Shown: positions 1-14,389, counted from the first letter of the stretch. The stretch: 64,000 nt of DNA from Rhododendron vialii (GCF_030253575.1 NC_080560.1:13740001-13804000), one strand, 5' to 3'. Translations and numbers: made by a program. Notes: generated from the sequence alone by a model not told the origin.

Positions 1-2513
1 GAGCATCATCACTGGTCTGCTCCTGGAAGGCGTAAAGAATTCCATCAATCAGCAGCTCCTCCAATCGAGCATCAGTGTCAGATGCTCCCAAATTAGCAAC
101 CACTTTTTCAATTGTTTCCATAACCATTCACCGGTACGGTTCACTCTCATCTTTAAGGTCCTCAACTATTCTTCCAACAATGTCAGCAACACCAACCTTG
201 TTAGCTATCCGACAGTGGTTTTGACAATCTGTCGATAGTTTCTGCAATCCAAAGCCATCCTTCTGACCCAAAAGTTTTTGAAAAATTGGGAAGGATGTCA
301 CTTCGGATGTAATCAGCCTCTACACCTTCGGTACTCACACATTCCTTCACCACTTTCAGCACGATTTTCTTCATCTCTTCATCGGGCGATTGAAACTCAC
401 GGATTAAAATGAACATCACTCCATTTGTAAAGAAGCTGGCATGTTTTGCATCCATCAGAGGAATGATGAAACCAGTTGCGTTAAGGAAGGCAGCCAAGAC
501 TTTCCCTCGGTGAGATCTAGTAGCCTTCCACAAAGGCTCCAGAACCGAGTCAAAGCTTTCAATACCATAGAGAGCAGCAGCCTCTGCAAGAGCAGCCAAT
601 GACAGAGCTGTAATAGTTCTGACCTTCTGATTTTCATCATTGAGACCATGTTCAATGCTTTCCACAAGAGACGTCAAGTGCGGAAGAAGGGCACAGCCTA
701 TCAAAATAGCAATCTGCTGAACAATCTTGATTCCAGTGTGACGAGCTTGCCAAGATTTCTTACTCCGACACACAGCTTTCAAGAATGGCAACAGCGCAGG
801 AATGCCCAGTGCAGAAGCGACGACACTGAAGGCTCTGGCAGTGGTGTTCCTCACGTACTCATCTATGTTATCAATGTCCGGACGCATTGCTGCAATCATG
901 GTTGCAAGGCCAGCTGCCTTGCTGAGATTGGAAATGATCTCCCTGCCCTCTACACGGGCATAATAATCTTCATCAATCAACAGGGGCTCAATCACCACCA
1001 GAATTTTGTGCACGAATGGACGGACCAACTCGTCCAACTTATACAGCACCCTATCAATAACCTTAACCAAAAGATGTCTCTCCTGATCTTCCAACGTGGG
1101 TTGCATGAGCAAAGGCAAAATTCGATTAAACAGTGGCCCCGCACCCAATTCTTGAGCCTTGTCCGTGAGCTGTCTCAAAGCAGTTTTCCTCTGCGGAGGA
1201 GTCCCATTCTTGACCTTGAACAGAAGTTTCATAATTTTCCATTCTTTCTGTTCGGCTGAACTCCTCCTCCTCTTCTTCATTCAATAATGCCCCAAAGTAC
1301 TGATAGTCCTCTGGCTTCATGAACGGCAACCCACCCGGCAATTCCTTTGAAACATCAAACTGTTGACCCCTGTTTTCCTCAGGAATCGAATAAAGAGGAG
1401 TCCCTAGCGGAGACGGCGTAGCAAGGAGCTTCCTAGCAGGTGTTCTAATGGGCACATACGAAGGAAGGGGTTCAATAATCTTATACCCCACCATTGGAAA
1501 CATTGCATTGAGCTCTTCATCTGTCAACGGGCAATTCCTCTCCTCAATATCTTTCTCCCACCTCAACAAATTATACTGCTCGGGGGTTATGGCCCCACGC
1601 AAATTAATAGCTCTGGGAGTAGGCGTAGCAAGTTCAATCCCACCAAGAGGAGTCACACCAGGGGTATATGCAGCAGCAGGAGTAGCACCGGCCATAGGCG
1701 TGGCACTTCCAATTGTTGCAGGAGTCTCATCCCGCCTCGACCTCTGCCGTTTAGGAGTGTGAGTAGCAAGCCCAGCTAGCTTAGGGGTAGCATCCCAAGT
1801 CATCCCAGCAGGGGTAACCCCACCAGCAGACGGGGTTGCTTCAGAATCAGCCAAACGACCGGGTGTGGGAGTCTCATCCCACCTGTTCCTCCTCGAAAGG
1901 GAAGGAGTCGCGTCGCCAATAACCCTACCGGGGTTGGGGTCACATCCCACCTCCCAATCCCGGGAGTTGAATTCGGTAAATCCCAATCAGACTTGGCTTT
2001 CTTCGCAGCGTTATCCTCCTGCGACTGACCCCACCTGTTCCTCCTCATCTGGCTAGGCTGCCCAGCAGCAGCACTACTCTCCTTCTTCCCTCCCGCCGCC
2101 TTCCTCTCCTCTTCCTCCTCCTCCTCCTTCGCAATCGCCCTCAATGTCTCATCCCTCTCCCTCTCCAACTTCTTTTCTTGCATCACAACCTGATAAGTCC
2201 TCGCAGACGCATCAGGGGTCTTATCCCCGGCAGCAAAAGCATCGTGCCTATCCGGAGAAATCACCCCATTCAATATCTTCCTCTTGTACTCATCCTTCCT
2301 ATAAATAATGCTCCGAGGCCTCTTAAGCCCCGCCTCGTCTAAATCCTCCCCCGTCCCTCTCGGCATATCCTTCAGTATCGACTTGGGGGCCGTGTACGAA
2401 GCCAGTTTCCTCGCCACCTCCGAATCCATCGCGCCCAAATTCTCCTCCTTGTCGTTCACTGGTATCGATTGCTCGTAATCCTCGAACCGGCTACCGGACG
2501 GTTGATCCGAGCT
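1..2513 (-). pseudogene. SF3B1: SF3B1-like splicing factor pseudogene (5' part, runs off window)
   Basis: Resembles splicing factor 3B subunit 1 of the U2 snRNP, which binds the branch-site region. Seen in order on the minus strand: the motif SEVARKLASYTAPKSILK, an E/K-rich stretch, many RWDETP/ATPxP repeats, the ITPEQYNLLRWEKDIEERN and TPARKLLATP motifs, then the start of the HEAT-repeat domain ([20 protein letters not shown] onward). The frame is broken at least four times (near 1933, 1262, 277 and 210) and has an in-frame TGA at 128-130 where the family has Arg. The first ~35 family residues are missing and homology begins inside the terminal repeat of the MITE at 2492-2729. No introns are seen in this part, but plant SF3B1 genes may be intronless, so a retrocopy is not proven. 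The 3' half lies outside the window. Identity is near certain and loss of function very likely. Confidence 0.9.
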
Positions 2514-2729
2514 GTTCAAAAATTCTAAAAAAAAAACTTAGTGGGCTCAAATAAGAATCAACGGCATCCGATGTGTTTAGGTGCTCCGATCCAAACATCC
2601 CTATATAACGAAAAAATGGGGTGTTTGGATCGGAGCATCTAAACATATCAAATGCCGTTGATTCGTGCGCGTAGGCCTACTCGGCTTTTTTTATAGAATT
2701 TTTGAACGGCTCGGATCAACCGTCCGGTA
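2492..2729. repeat. Foldback MITE, 238 bp
   Basis: The two ends are a 21-bp perfect inverted repeat (2492-2512 and 2709-2729; core CCGGACGGTTGATCCGAGC). The complementarity continues inward (TGTTTGGATCGGAGCA against its complement near 2569-2595), so most of the element can fold into one hairpin around 2600-2615. No clear target duplication was found. It sits exactly where SF3B1 homology ends. Confidence 0.8.
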
Positions 2730-3960
2730 ATCGAAGTGAGCCCCGCGCGGCCGTCTGTGGCTCCGGTTGGTGCACCTCGTCAATTTCCTTAGCATTAGCA
2801 TTTTCAAAAATATTTGGGTAAAAGTCGTGCTAATTTTTTACTTTTAGTTTGGCACAAAACTAACAAACGTGATTTTTTTTAATCTTTTTGGGTTTTATTT
2901 TAGATATTTTAAAAAAATATGTGGATAAAAGTTATATGTAAGTTTTTACTTTTAGTTAGTACAACACTAATAAATGCGAAAAAAATTTGAATAATGATAA
3001 AACTCGAAAAGCTCCCGAAAAAGCTAGACAGATTCTTAAAATCAATAGATTTTGAAAAGCTAAAAAAGGAATGAAATGCTAAAATTCCCAAAGTTGGGGT
3101 AGCTTGTGGTGCTTTCGGATAAGATTTTTAGATATTATCTTCTATATAAAATTTGATTTTTCATCTTTTTATCGAAGCAATACCAACTTCAACTGTTACT
3201 TAATCATAAGTCTTCTACTAAAATTTAAAATCTAGGAATTTGCAGAATCTAAAGATATAATCTAAAATTTGTACATTTATGGTTATTGCCAACACGCCAA
3301 ACATCTAAAAGCTAACTACTCTTGACCAAGAATCTAAATAGAAAAAGAAAAAAAAAAATATTTAGATTCTATTGTACTCCAATTCTAGTAACAATACTAT
3401 CATTTTCGCCAAAAGAATTCATTGTTTAGAAAATTGAGGCACCCAACTTACCTTATTTTCCTGTCAAAAAAACTTACCTTATTCGTGTTGCCTTCCAACA
3501 TTAAATACATTTCTTTTTGCATGAAATTGGTTATTTCAAAACTATCCCATGTCCAAATGAGCCCTCTCCTCCCTATCATCATACTCCATTACTCCTATTA
3601 TCCTTTTTTAGGTCATATGTTGGGTATATTTTTTATCGGGGAACTAAAAAATAGTTCTATTTTTTTTTATTCTTAATTCATCTCTTACCTCATATATGGG
3701 TATGGCCATTAATTAGCTCCTCAAACTTGGAAGCAGAATCTACTGCCAGATTGGCCACCTCGTAGAAGACATTACACATTTCATCAAGGCGATATCAGGC
3801 GCAGGTACGATAGTAACGATACCCAATGGTTACGTCTTGGCTATGATGCCTCCCTAATTGGGAAGAAAGAGCCTTTGTTGTGCGGCCAATATTATCAGGC
3901 GCTTGATAAGGTATATGCTATGGAGGATTTTAAGGGCTTTTTTGATAGTATCTAGATGGT
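2730..3960. other. AT-rich spacer, no gene recognised
   Basis: No coding similarity on either strand. An imperfect direct repeat of about 66 bp is visible (2807-2872 and 2912-2978, sharing TTTTTACTTTTAGTT). The last 250 bp hold short frames that I could not assign. Confidence 0.5.
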
Positions 3961-7080
<3,120 letters not shown>

Positions 7081-7082
7081 CA

Positions 7083-7259
7083 TCAGTCGAATAGTTTCTG
7101 GTAAGTATTCACATACAAGTGTTTATTAAGTGACGAAAACCAAGTAATTAAAATCCTAACCTCCGTGGATACCTCTTTCGTAGGGGCCATCTCGTTCCAG
7201 AGAAACTCTAAAGTACCTTTAGGGACTAGTTTTATTGTCTCCAATACTGGGAATGCATC
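7083..7259 (-). pseudogene. Probable last LRR-gene exon fragment
   Basis: Begins after a good acceptor (TTGTTGCAG, complement of 7260-7262 and beyond) with the reading DAFPVLETIKLV, followed by GTLEFLWNEMAP, typical of C-terminal LRR-exon pieces in this NB-LRR subfamily. A possible donor (GAG|GTATCC) lies at 7171-7173, which would make the exon 7173-7259; otherwise the frame runs to a stop at 7083. Same strand and order as the LRR exons upstream. The link to the 27-kb gene is inferred from strand and family only. Confidence 0.45.
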
Positions 7260-8075
7260 CTGCAACAAAATTGATGTCATCGTATTGTTAGTAACTATAG
7301 AAGTGAATAAGTTAGGCTAATTGGAATTAACGTTTCCGAAGATTATTGAGGCATGTTCATCTAATAGGAGGAGCAAGCTAAGGATCCACTTTATCATCCG
7401 TCAACAGATTACGAGATATAATGGATATATTGTTGCACGATAAAGCCATATGCTATATTACATGGTCGTGGACAAATACAAAACCTGTAGGATAAAACGT
7501 AAGGTCATGAGTAATTGACTAATTGTCGGACCGTTTTTCTACTATCAGTACTCCTAAAACCAATTTGTTTTAGGGAGGGTTTCAATTAAATCTTTTACGA
7601 GTATTGGACATCTTACTACATGCATGTTTTTAAAGCGGTCGCAGGGAATGATGTTAGGAATCGAACTCCACGTACAATGCACAACGCCCCCTGTGGATCT
7701 TAAAAACTATCGATCATAGAAATCACATGGCAAACAAAAATAGTGCGTATGAAACAGAAACACAAAACCACGGAAGCCACAACAGTCCACTGTAATCGAA
7801 AAAATAATAGAGTACAAGTCTAGATCTTCTCTCTTTTTTGCCGAAAAAAAGAGTCTTCTAATTTCTTCTCTTTGAGAATAGTTTTCTTTAGCCTCTTTGT
7901 TGTTGTTTTTTTTTTCTTCCTTCTGATGAAAATCGAATTAACCCTAATCTCAATTGCGGATCAACTACTCTTTCTCTAATTGCAATGAAACTACAGGATC
8001 ATACATGTGTGCCCACTATGTTATGTGCTTTCCATGACCATGACTAAGTAAAAAGGGTAAAGACCTTAATTTTAC
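7260..8075 (-). other. Probable intron of the NB-LRR gene
   Basis: No coding similarity. AT-rich with pyrimidine tracts at 7810-7925. 7985-8065 is recognisably similar to 13244-13325, the sequence next to the paralogous LRR exon. Confidence 0.4.
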
Positions 8076-8450
8076 CTTGTTGGAGAAGAAGAGTTGCGTT
8101 TCAGTACATAAACTTTTGAGATTAGGCAACTCATTAAGTTTCACGGTCTTTAACTGAGGGAACAAAATGGTATCATTGATGGTGGCTTCTTTCTCCTTCG
8201 GGTTCTTTGAGATTATCACCTCCATCTTCGTACATCCGCATATAGTGAGTTCTTGCAGATTCTTTAACTGAGGAAGCATATAGAAGGGCAATATATACTC
8301 CAAGTGCACACAACACAGAACATAAATGTCCATAAGTTGGTAGAAGGATTTAGCTTCTTTTTCTAGTTCTGAGAGTGGTTGGTTGTCCCAAATTCTTGTT
8401 ATCTTATCTAAATTCTCAAAAGACAAACTTTTCAAGACAGGAAAAGCAAC
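8076..8450 (-). pseudogene. LRR exon of NB-LRR gene (125 codons)
   Basis: Bounded by acceptor TTTGCAG|GTTGC at 8450/8451 and donor AACAAG|GTAAAA at 8076/8075; 375 bp, whole codons, open throughout. Encodes FPVLKSLSFENLDKITRIW, then LKNLQELTICGCTKMEVII and FPQLKTVKLNELPNLKSL, the long irregular LRRs of At4g27190-like CC-NB-LRR proteins. These LRRs face the pathogen-sensing side of the receptor. It pairs with the exon at 13330-13698 (same boundaries and motifs), so one is a duplicate of the other. It is called pseudogene because the upstream first exon carries a stop. Confidence 0.75.
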
Positions 8451-8498
8451 CTGCAAAGTTTACAAAACATTCGTTAGTAATTGAATAGTTATGAGGTC

Positions 8499-8520
8499 CA
8501 CACACACACACACACACACA
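8499..8520. repeat. (CA)11 microsatellite
   Basis: Eleven uninterrupted CA units directly before the 136-bp tandem repeat. Confidence 0.95.
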
Positions 8521-8522
8521 TA

Positions 8523-8795
8523 TCTATAATATATTTCACGATGGTGTGGGGACTACATATCTCTACATGATAAACCGTTGGATTTATACACATTTTTCTA
8601 CATAAATGTTGACCCTTTATTCAACCCTTGACATTTTGATAAATACTTTGTGTTTTCTTCTATAATATATTTCACGATGGTGTGGGGACTACATATCTCT
8701 ACATGATAAACCGTTGGATTTATACACATTTTTCTACATAAATGTTGACCCTTTATTCAACCCTTGACATTTTGATAAATACTTTGCGTTTTCTG
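8523..8795. repeat. 136-bp tandem duplication
   Basis: The block starting TCTATAATATATTTCACG at 8523 is repeated almost exactly from 8659, with one visible difference (ACTTTGTG against ACTTTGCG). Located in an intron of the NB-LRR gene. Confidence 0.93.
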
Positions 8796-8955
8796 GAATA
8801 AAACAGAGCAATAAATGGAAAGTTTATATAAAATCTAATCAGCATCTAATATGGCTGGGATTGAATTTCTAATTTGACCCTACGGCTAATAAATTAACAG
8901 AAAATTAACATATGGGGAAAGTTTTCTAATTTGAACTACAATAAGTCTAGGTACA

Positions 8956-9214
8956 TCACATCAAATCACTACACCATCCACTATATTTTTGGGGGTCCAC
9001 TCCGGATCCCATAAAAATACAGAAAAAAACTGCACAGTTTTGTCCTTACGAATCTAGAAATAATACTTACCAATATTCGTTGGAGCTAATTTTTTATAGA
9101 ACCCCATAAAACATCATTTTAAAATTTATGGATATTTTTTTTGTATTTTTGTGGGACCCAGAGCGGGCTCAAAAAAAATGAAACGAATGGTATAGTGGTT
9201 TGATGTAGTGTATG
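8956..9214. repeat. Foldback MITE, about 260 bp
   Basis: The left end (ACATCAAATCACTACACC) and the complement of the right end (ACATCAAACCACTATACC) match over more than 60 bp with scattered differences, also sharing TCCCATAAAAATACA/TCCCACAAAAATACA. No coding content. Target duplication not resolved. Confidence 0.75.
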
Positions 9215-10029
9215 AAGCATCCCTCTTTGAACTAATCAACAAAAATTTTTCTTAGACTAGTAAACATGGAGTAACATATGGGGATGACATACCAGCCTGA
9301 AAATGGCGTTCTTCAACATTGATGATGTTGCTAGGAGCATTAGGGGAGGATGGACTGTCAAGTATAGTAAATAGTAATAGTTGATTTGGGCGACCGAAGA
9401 CTCTGATTGGCATAGTAGCTCCAAATTTTGGGGTAGGTGGAGTACTATATTAGAGGTGGTGGTTTGTAATGGAGGTTGCTAGAGTTTTAAGCTGTTTCTT
9501 GTTTGTGAGTTCGTGAGTGTGAGAGAGGAGGGAGTAGATTTTCAAAACAAATGAAATATCAATCCACAAATCAATACATGATTGTTTTTTTCCCCAGACA
9601 AGAGGATATTAGAGCATCTTGAATAGGATAGCAAAAAGCGGATGGCTAAATGCACTTTCCTTTTTAGTATTTCAGTAATGGTACTATTATAAATGAGATG
9701 TAAACCTTAGGATAGGGTTGAGTTTTGCTGATATATGAAATTATAAAAAGTATTTTCTTTTATGCCAACTTTTGGGTATTCTATGTAAATCAATTATTTG
9801 TTGTTTGCCTTTATTCTTGGATATTCTCAGACTAAATAGGTTTGAAGGAAGATTTGTCATAATCTTGTCGCCTGATCTTCTTTTATTACACGCTTAATTC
9901 GCTGCATCACACACAAACTCTCCCTCCGAGTAAATGGCCAAACCTAGTGAGTGAGATATTGATCAACAAAGTTATCAACTTATTTAGCTAATTCATTAGA
10001 GCAGATTTTTTGCACATCCACTAGTTAAT
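9215..10029. other. Intronic spacer, possible left end of a nested MITE
   Basis: No coding similarity. TTAGAGCATCTT at 9609 and the inverted GATGCTCTTA at 10760-10769 are the usual ends of a common plant MITE type. If they belong together, the SINE and the Harbinger-like element between them were inserted into it. Confidence 0.35.
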
Positions 10030-10042
10030 AATTAGCCACCCA

Positions 10043-10251
10043 AAATTTTTTTTTTTGTCACTAGATAGATGTCTAGCCTACTCCGAAGGGGATATGAAAG
10101 TGCTACCTTTAAGCAGCATACACGTGGAGCAAGCCCAAAGGGCATCAACCATCACACAAAGCACTCACACTCATGGTGGGAATCGAACCATCACCTTCCA
10201 TTTGGAAGAGGTGACAAAACGATATTGGACTACAAGCCCGTTGATGTTGGC
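10043..10251 (-). mobile_element. tRNA-derived SINE with 13-bp target duplication
   Basis: Flanked by an exact direct repeat AATTAGCCACCCA (10030-10042 and 10252-10264). On the minus strand it starts with a tRNA-like head having a clear Pol III B box (GGTTCGATTCC, complement of 10179-10189) and a degenerate A box about 40 nt upstream, then a short body and an A/T-rich tail at 10043-10056. This structure and size (209 bp) are those of a SINE moved by LINE machinery. Non-coding; the family was not identified. Confidence 0.85.
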
Positions 10252-10276
10252 AATTAGCCACCCACCTTAATACTAA

Positions 10277-10734
10277 GGGCTCGTGTGGATGGGGTATTGA
10301 GAAGGGGTATTAGTTTTTCCCCCTCCTAAGACCACGGGCCTAGGTTTATCACTTGGTTTGGCAACCCAAAGCGCAAGGATATTTGGTTTCCCCCCTCTTC
10401 TCTTGTACTGGCTAATACCCCCTGCGGGGGGATTATTTATGAGTGGGTTTTGGGGTGTTATTAGTTAATACCCCCGGATAAGGCCGAAACAATACCCTCT
10501 CCTCCTCCATTTCAACTACAAAATAATTATATCCCCTCATTTTATCTCTCATCCAAATCAAGTACTATTTTATCCCCCATTTTTAGTACATCATCCAAAC
10601 CAACTACTATTTAAACCTTTTTTCATAAACTTCACATCAATGTGGGCCATCACTTATTAACCAATATCCTCTACTATTTTATCACTACTTCATAAATAAT
10701 ATCCTCAATTCTTATCCCGCATCCAAACGAGCCC
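10277..10734. mobile_element. Harbinger/Tourist-like MITE, 458 bp
   Basis: Terminal inverted repeats GGGCTCGTGTGGATG and (complement of the right end) GGGCTCGTTTGGATG, flanked by 3-bp duplications TAA (10274-10276 and 10735-10737), the target size of PIF/Harbinger elements. No transposase frame, so non-autonomous. Its left end lies 12 bp from the SINE's target duplication. Confidence 0.85.
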
Positions 10735-10867
10735 TAAGTGACTTATTGAGTCTAATGGAGATGCTCTTAGCTATTAGTATAAGTTAGATTATTGCAAGGG
10801 CCAACATTCTATCCATAGGTATCAAATCCTAGACCTAATGCTACACAACCATTGGGTCAAATCGAAC

Positions 10868-11092
10868 CTAGGGACCCTGTTGCCTCTTAGGGACAACATG
10901 GATGTTGTTCCCTCCAGGCCATCCAATTACAGCAATTAATGGACGACTTTCATCTCGACAATGGACAGATGGCAAACTGAAATCTGTTCAGCTGAGATGA
11001 AATCTAAGTGTCCATTGCCGATATAGACGGCCCGGGTGGGGACAACATCCATGTTGTCTCCTAAGGGACAAAAGGGTCCTCGAGTTTGGTCA
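10868..11092. repeat. Foldback MITE, about 225 bp
   Basis: The left arm (CTTAGGGACAACATGGATG) pairs with the right arm (complement CTTAGGAGACAACATGGATG); the arms are about 45 bp around a ~130-bp centre. Non-coding. Confidence 0.75.
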
Positions 11093-11297
11093 AACCCCAA
11101 GTTAAGACGTGACTATTAAAAAGTTGATATGTTTCCACTAAGCCTTCTTAAAAGATAATTACTTATTTGTAATTTTTAAGCTTAAAAATAATAGATTTAT
11201 TGAAATATTTTTTTGTGCAATATGAATCTTGTATGATAGATCTCGATGAGATTTTTTGAATAGCGCAAAACAAATTGAAAAATTATGTTCGTAAATA

Positions 11298-11542
11298 TAC
11301 TACCCACTATGTCCCAAATTGCTTGTCCATTTCACTATTTGGGACCTCTCAAAAAATTATCTATATCTTTTAATTTGTAGTACTTTTTATATTTGATATG
11401 AATTTTGTTTAATAAATCTCAATTAGTTCTATAATATGATATTTTTGAAATTATATAAAATATCATAGATTGTGAGATATAGACGATTTTTTGAGTGACG
11501 CGATTGTCCAAAAGGGACCAACAATTTGAGACGGTGGAAGTA
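11298..11542. repeat. Stowaway-like (Mariner) MITE, 245 bp
   Basis: Ends resemble the CTCCCTCCGTCCCAAAT family: TACTACCCACTATGTCCC at left and, complemented, ATACTTCCACCGTCTCAAA at right, starting at TA dinucleotides. AT-rich, non-coding. Confidence 0.7.
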
Positions 11543-11767
11543 TTTTTAAGTTTGAAAGTTACAAATAAGTATTCTATAGGAGAAAGTAAGTAAGTTCATA
11601 TATTTAATACATCAATCAATCGATTAATTAATCAATACTATGTACAAATGTGTTAGAGCCTCAAAAGCCTCTAATTTCCCAAGCCTAAATTCTTAAGAGT
11701 TTTACTTTTTAATTTGTTAAAAAAGAGGAAGATTTTTTGTGGGAGGGAAACGTGCATGGGTGGATTG

Positions 11768-11771
<4 letters not shown>

Positions 11772-11816
<45 letters not shown>
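11772..11816. repeat. (GA)n microsatellite, about 22 units
   Basis: Uninterrupted GA run. The Arg-Glu frames read through it are not genes. Confidence 0.97.
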
Positions 11817-11817
<1 letters not shown>

Positions 11818-12299
11818 ATGGCAGTTGGCTAAGGGAGGGGAAGACAAATGTGACACGGGGAGGGTTGGATTTTGGGTATCGCAGTTTTTACTGTTCTTGT
11901 TTGTTAATTTATGCTCTACGGCATTTTCTTCTTATTTTCTTTTTTAATTGGTAATGATTTTTTTAATTTATACCTGCACATATGTAATAATTACTTTAAT
12001 AACGAGCGTTGTGTCCCCTTCAATGCAGAAAGCAACAAATAAATTTTATATTTCAATGTTTTTTGGCTATACCGTGCATAGAATGAAATACAACACTAGT
12101 ATTCTCTAAGAGAAAGTAAGTAGGTGCGTATCTTTTTCCTCCTGTAGAGGATAAAGCATTCCTTCAAAATATAGACGTCATTGTAATTAACCCTTGTAAA
12201 CATAGAATGGAGTATCATATAGCAAAGTACGTCACGGGAACCCGCGCTGGGTTCAAAATGTGTACCAAAAAACCAATATTGGGAGGGACTTTAGTTTGG

Positions 12300-12470
12300 T
12301 GGATTCGTAGACACCTCTCTCTCTCTCTCTCTCTCTCTCGCTCTCTTATTTGGGGAGGAACTTTCAAATGCAATGAACCACGTTGCCTCACGGACTCACC
12401 CCAATCGAATCACCGATTTGCCAAAATCCTATGTTAGGAGGGATATACCAGCACTAACACAATTAAGGCC
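12300..12470. repeat. Intronic repeat with (CT)n, paralogous to 19655-19795
   Basis: After a (CT)n run at about 12315-12346, the sequence ATTTGGGGAGGAACTTTC, then CACGTTGCCTCAC..GACTCACCCCAATC and GATTTGCCAAAAT, recurs at 19655-19795 without the long CT run. A duplicated piece of the locus, non-coding. Confidence 0.75.
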
Positions 12471-12953
12471 AGGTTTGACTTAGTAAGCCAGTTACCTTTT
12501 CTTAATTTTTTCTTTATTAATTTTTTTTTGTATTTATTAGTTTTGTGTCAATTTTTTTTTTGTGAATTATGATTTAAACTCAAAAAATTTTCTTACCAAA
12601 AAAAAAATTCTTACCCAAAAAAACTCAAAAAAAAATTTCTTGAAAAAAGACAAAAGTAAACCCAAAATATTGTCATTCGAAGATCTTGACTAATAGTATT
12701 TAGATCGTAAAGTTAACAATTGAATTAATTTATAATCACTAGAGACCCTAATTTTTTTTAGTAGTGATGAAAATTCTTGACCTATTAAACAATCGTTACT
12801 CGACTAGACTCACTTGTTTTTTACTGTAAGCCACCGTCCAATATGAATGAGTGGGCCATTTTAGCACGTAAACACCTAGAGCTAGCCCATAACCGAAAAT
12901 GCTCTTCACTACATCTGAAAACCTATCCACTACCAGTTTGGTCTCCTTCGTCA

Positions 12954-12958
<5 letters not shown>

Positions 12959-12993
<35 letters not shown>
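12959..12993. repeat. (CT)n microsatellite, about 17 units
   Basis: Uninterrupted CT run inside an intron of the NB-LRR gene. Confidence 0.97.
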
Positions 12994-12996
<3 letters not shown>

Positions 12997-13329
12997 GTCA
13001 CAATCAACCTGTCATCACCACCTCTCTGCAGCACCTCCTCTCTGGCCTCTGGGCTTACTCTCTTCTTATATTTCCCCTCTATATCTCTTAGACCCAAATC
13101 CCTAACTAAACCTCGCCTTCGAACTACCGTTGTGTCTCACATTGGGTTGGTCGAATTAACGAGGTTGTGTGGCTCCATTATGTTGGGTACACGCTACAGG
13201 TAGTGTGGCTCTCAGTTACAGATCAAGTCTTTATCCAATTTCAATCAAACTACAAGATTATAGATTTGTGCCCGCTATTATGTACTTTTCATGGCCATGA
13301 TCAAGTAAAAAGGATAAGGACCTTTGTAC

Positions 13330-13698
13330 CTTGTCGGAGAAGAGGCCTTGCGTTTCGGTATAGAAACTTTTGAGCTTAGGCAAATACCGAAGTGTCACAG
13401 ACTTTAACTGAGGGAACACAATGATGTCATGGTTGATCGCTTCTTTCTCCTTCAGTTCCTTTGAGACTATGACCTCCAACACGTCACAATTTTCTATCTC
13501 GAGTTCTTGCAGATTCTGAGGAAGCATATTGGAGGGAAATACATACAACAATTGGTTACAGCCCCCAATCATAATGCACTCCAGTTTGCTCAAGGATTCA
13601 ACTTCTATTCTAGGTTGTGGGAGTGGTTGCTTATCCTGAACCTCTGTTAGCTTTGGCGCCCCAACCATCTCTAAATGTTCCAGGGCAGGGGAAGCAAC
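13330..13698 (-). pseudogene. LRR exon of NB-LRR gene (123 codons)
   Basis: Acceptor TTTGCAG|GTTGC at 13698/13699 and donor GACAAG|GTACAA at 13330/13329 give 369 bp, a whole number of codons, open throughout. Encodes SPALEHLEMVGAPKLTEV, then LQELEIENCDVLEVIVSK and VFPQLKSVTLRYLPKLKS, matching the pattern of the exon at 8076-8450 including the KEKEA..D..FPQLK block. Because it is a multiple of three and starts and ends at codon edges, it can be gained or lost without a frame change. It is part of the LRR receptor domain; its gene is probably broken by the stop at 25663. Confidence 0.75.
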
Positions 13699-13888
13699 CT
13701 GCAAAGTTGTTTACAACACATTCATTTAGTGATTGAATAACAATGAGGTCCAAATCAAGCTCTAAAACAATCAAAATGAGTATTCATTCTAGAATATTAT
13801 AAATGTTTCTTAGAGCAACTAACTCCAACCTTGCTCAATATCTTCAACTTAGATTGGATAACAATGAGGTCCAATGAAGCTCTCAAAT

Positions 13889-14373
13889 TAGTGCTCGTAA
13901 CTCGGGTGGGATTGCTGGGGTATTATTCGAAGGGATAAAGGTGATTGGGTTCAAGGTTTCCATCGGAAGGTTGGCTGTAACTCAGTGTTGGGGGCCGAAC
14001 TTTGGGTTCTTAGAGATGGTTTGAAGCTGGTTCTTGAGCTAAACTTATTCGGTATTGAAGTGGAAATGGATGCTATGCAGGCCATCTCACTGTTGCTTAA
14101 TCATCAAATTGGTCACCATTCTCTCAGCTCTGTTATTTGCGATTGCAGGCACCTTATGGAGATGTGTCTTGTCTGTGAGATCCGTCATGTTAGGTGGGAA
14201 GCAAACCAATGCGCAGATGGGCTTGCCAAGAAATCTTTTGATTTATGTAATCATGTTTTTTTTTTTTTCCGTTGAACCTCCTATGTTTCTGTAGCAACCA
14301 TTAGTTGATGACTCTGTAGGGGTTATGTTTGAGTTCTGGTTTTATCGTCTATTTCACCAAAAAATAAAATAAA
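13889..14373 (+). mobile_element. 5'-truncated LINE (RNase H end) with 16-bp target duplication
   Basis: Flanked by exact direct repeats AATGAAGCTCTCAAAT (13873-13888 and 14374-14389). The + strand reads LGAELWVLRDGLKLVLEL, then EVEMDAMQAISLL and VRWEANQCADGLAKKS, the RNase H-like domain at the C-terminus of plant L1-type LINEs, with a frame change near 13985. A 3' UTR and an A-rich tail (AAAAAATAAAATAAAA) follow. This is an aborted reverse-transcription product inserted in an NB-LRR intron; not functional. Confidence 0.92.
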
Positions 14374-14389
14374 AATGAAGCTCTCAAAT

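Noticed and set aside
648-1259. 203-codon plus-strand frame opposite SF3B1
   Set aside because: It is antisense to the HEAT-repeat coding sequence and has no family resemblance.
11739-11954. Arg/Glu and Ser/Leu repeat proteins over the (GA)n/(CT)n runs (also at 12207-12437, 12843-13105, 58007-58215)
   Set aside because: They are translations of dinucleotide microsatellites with no conserved flanking frame.
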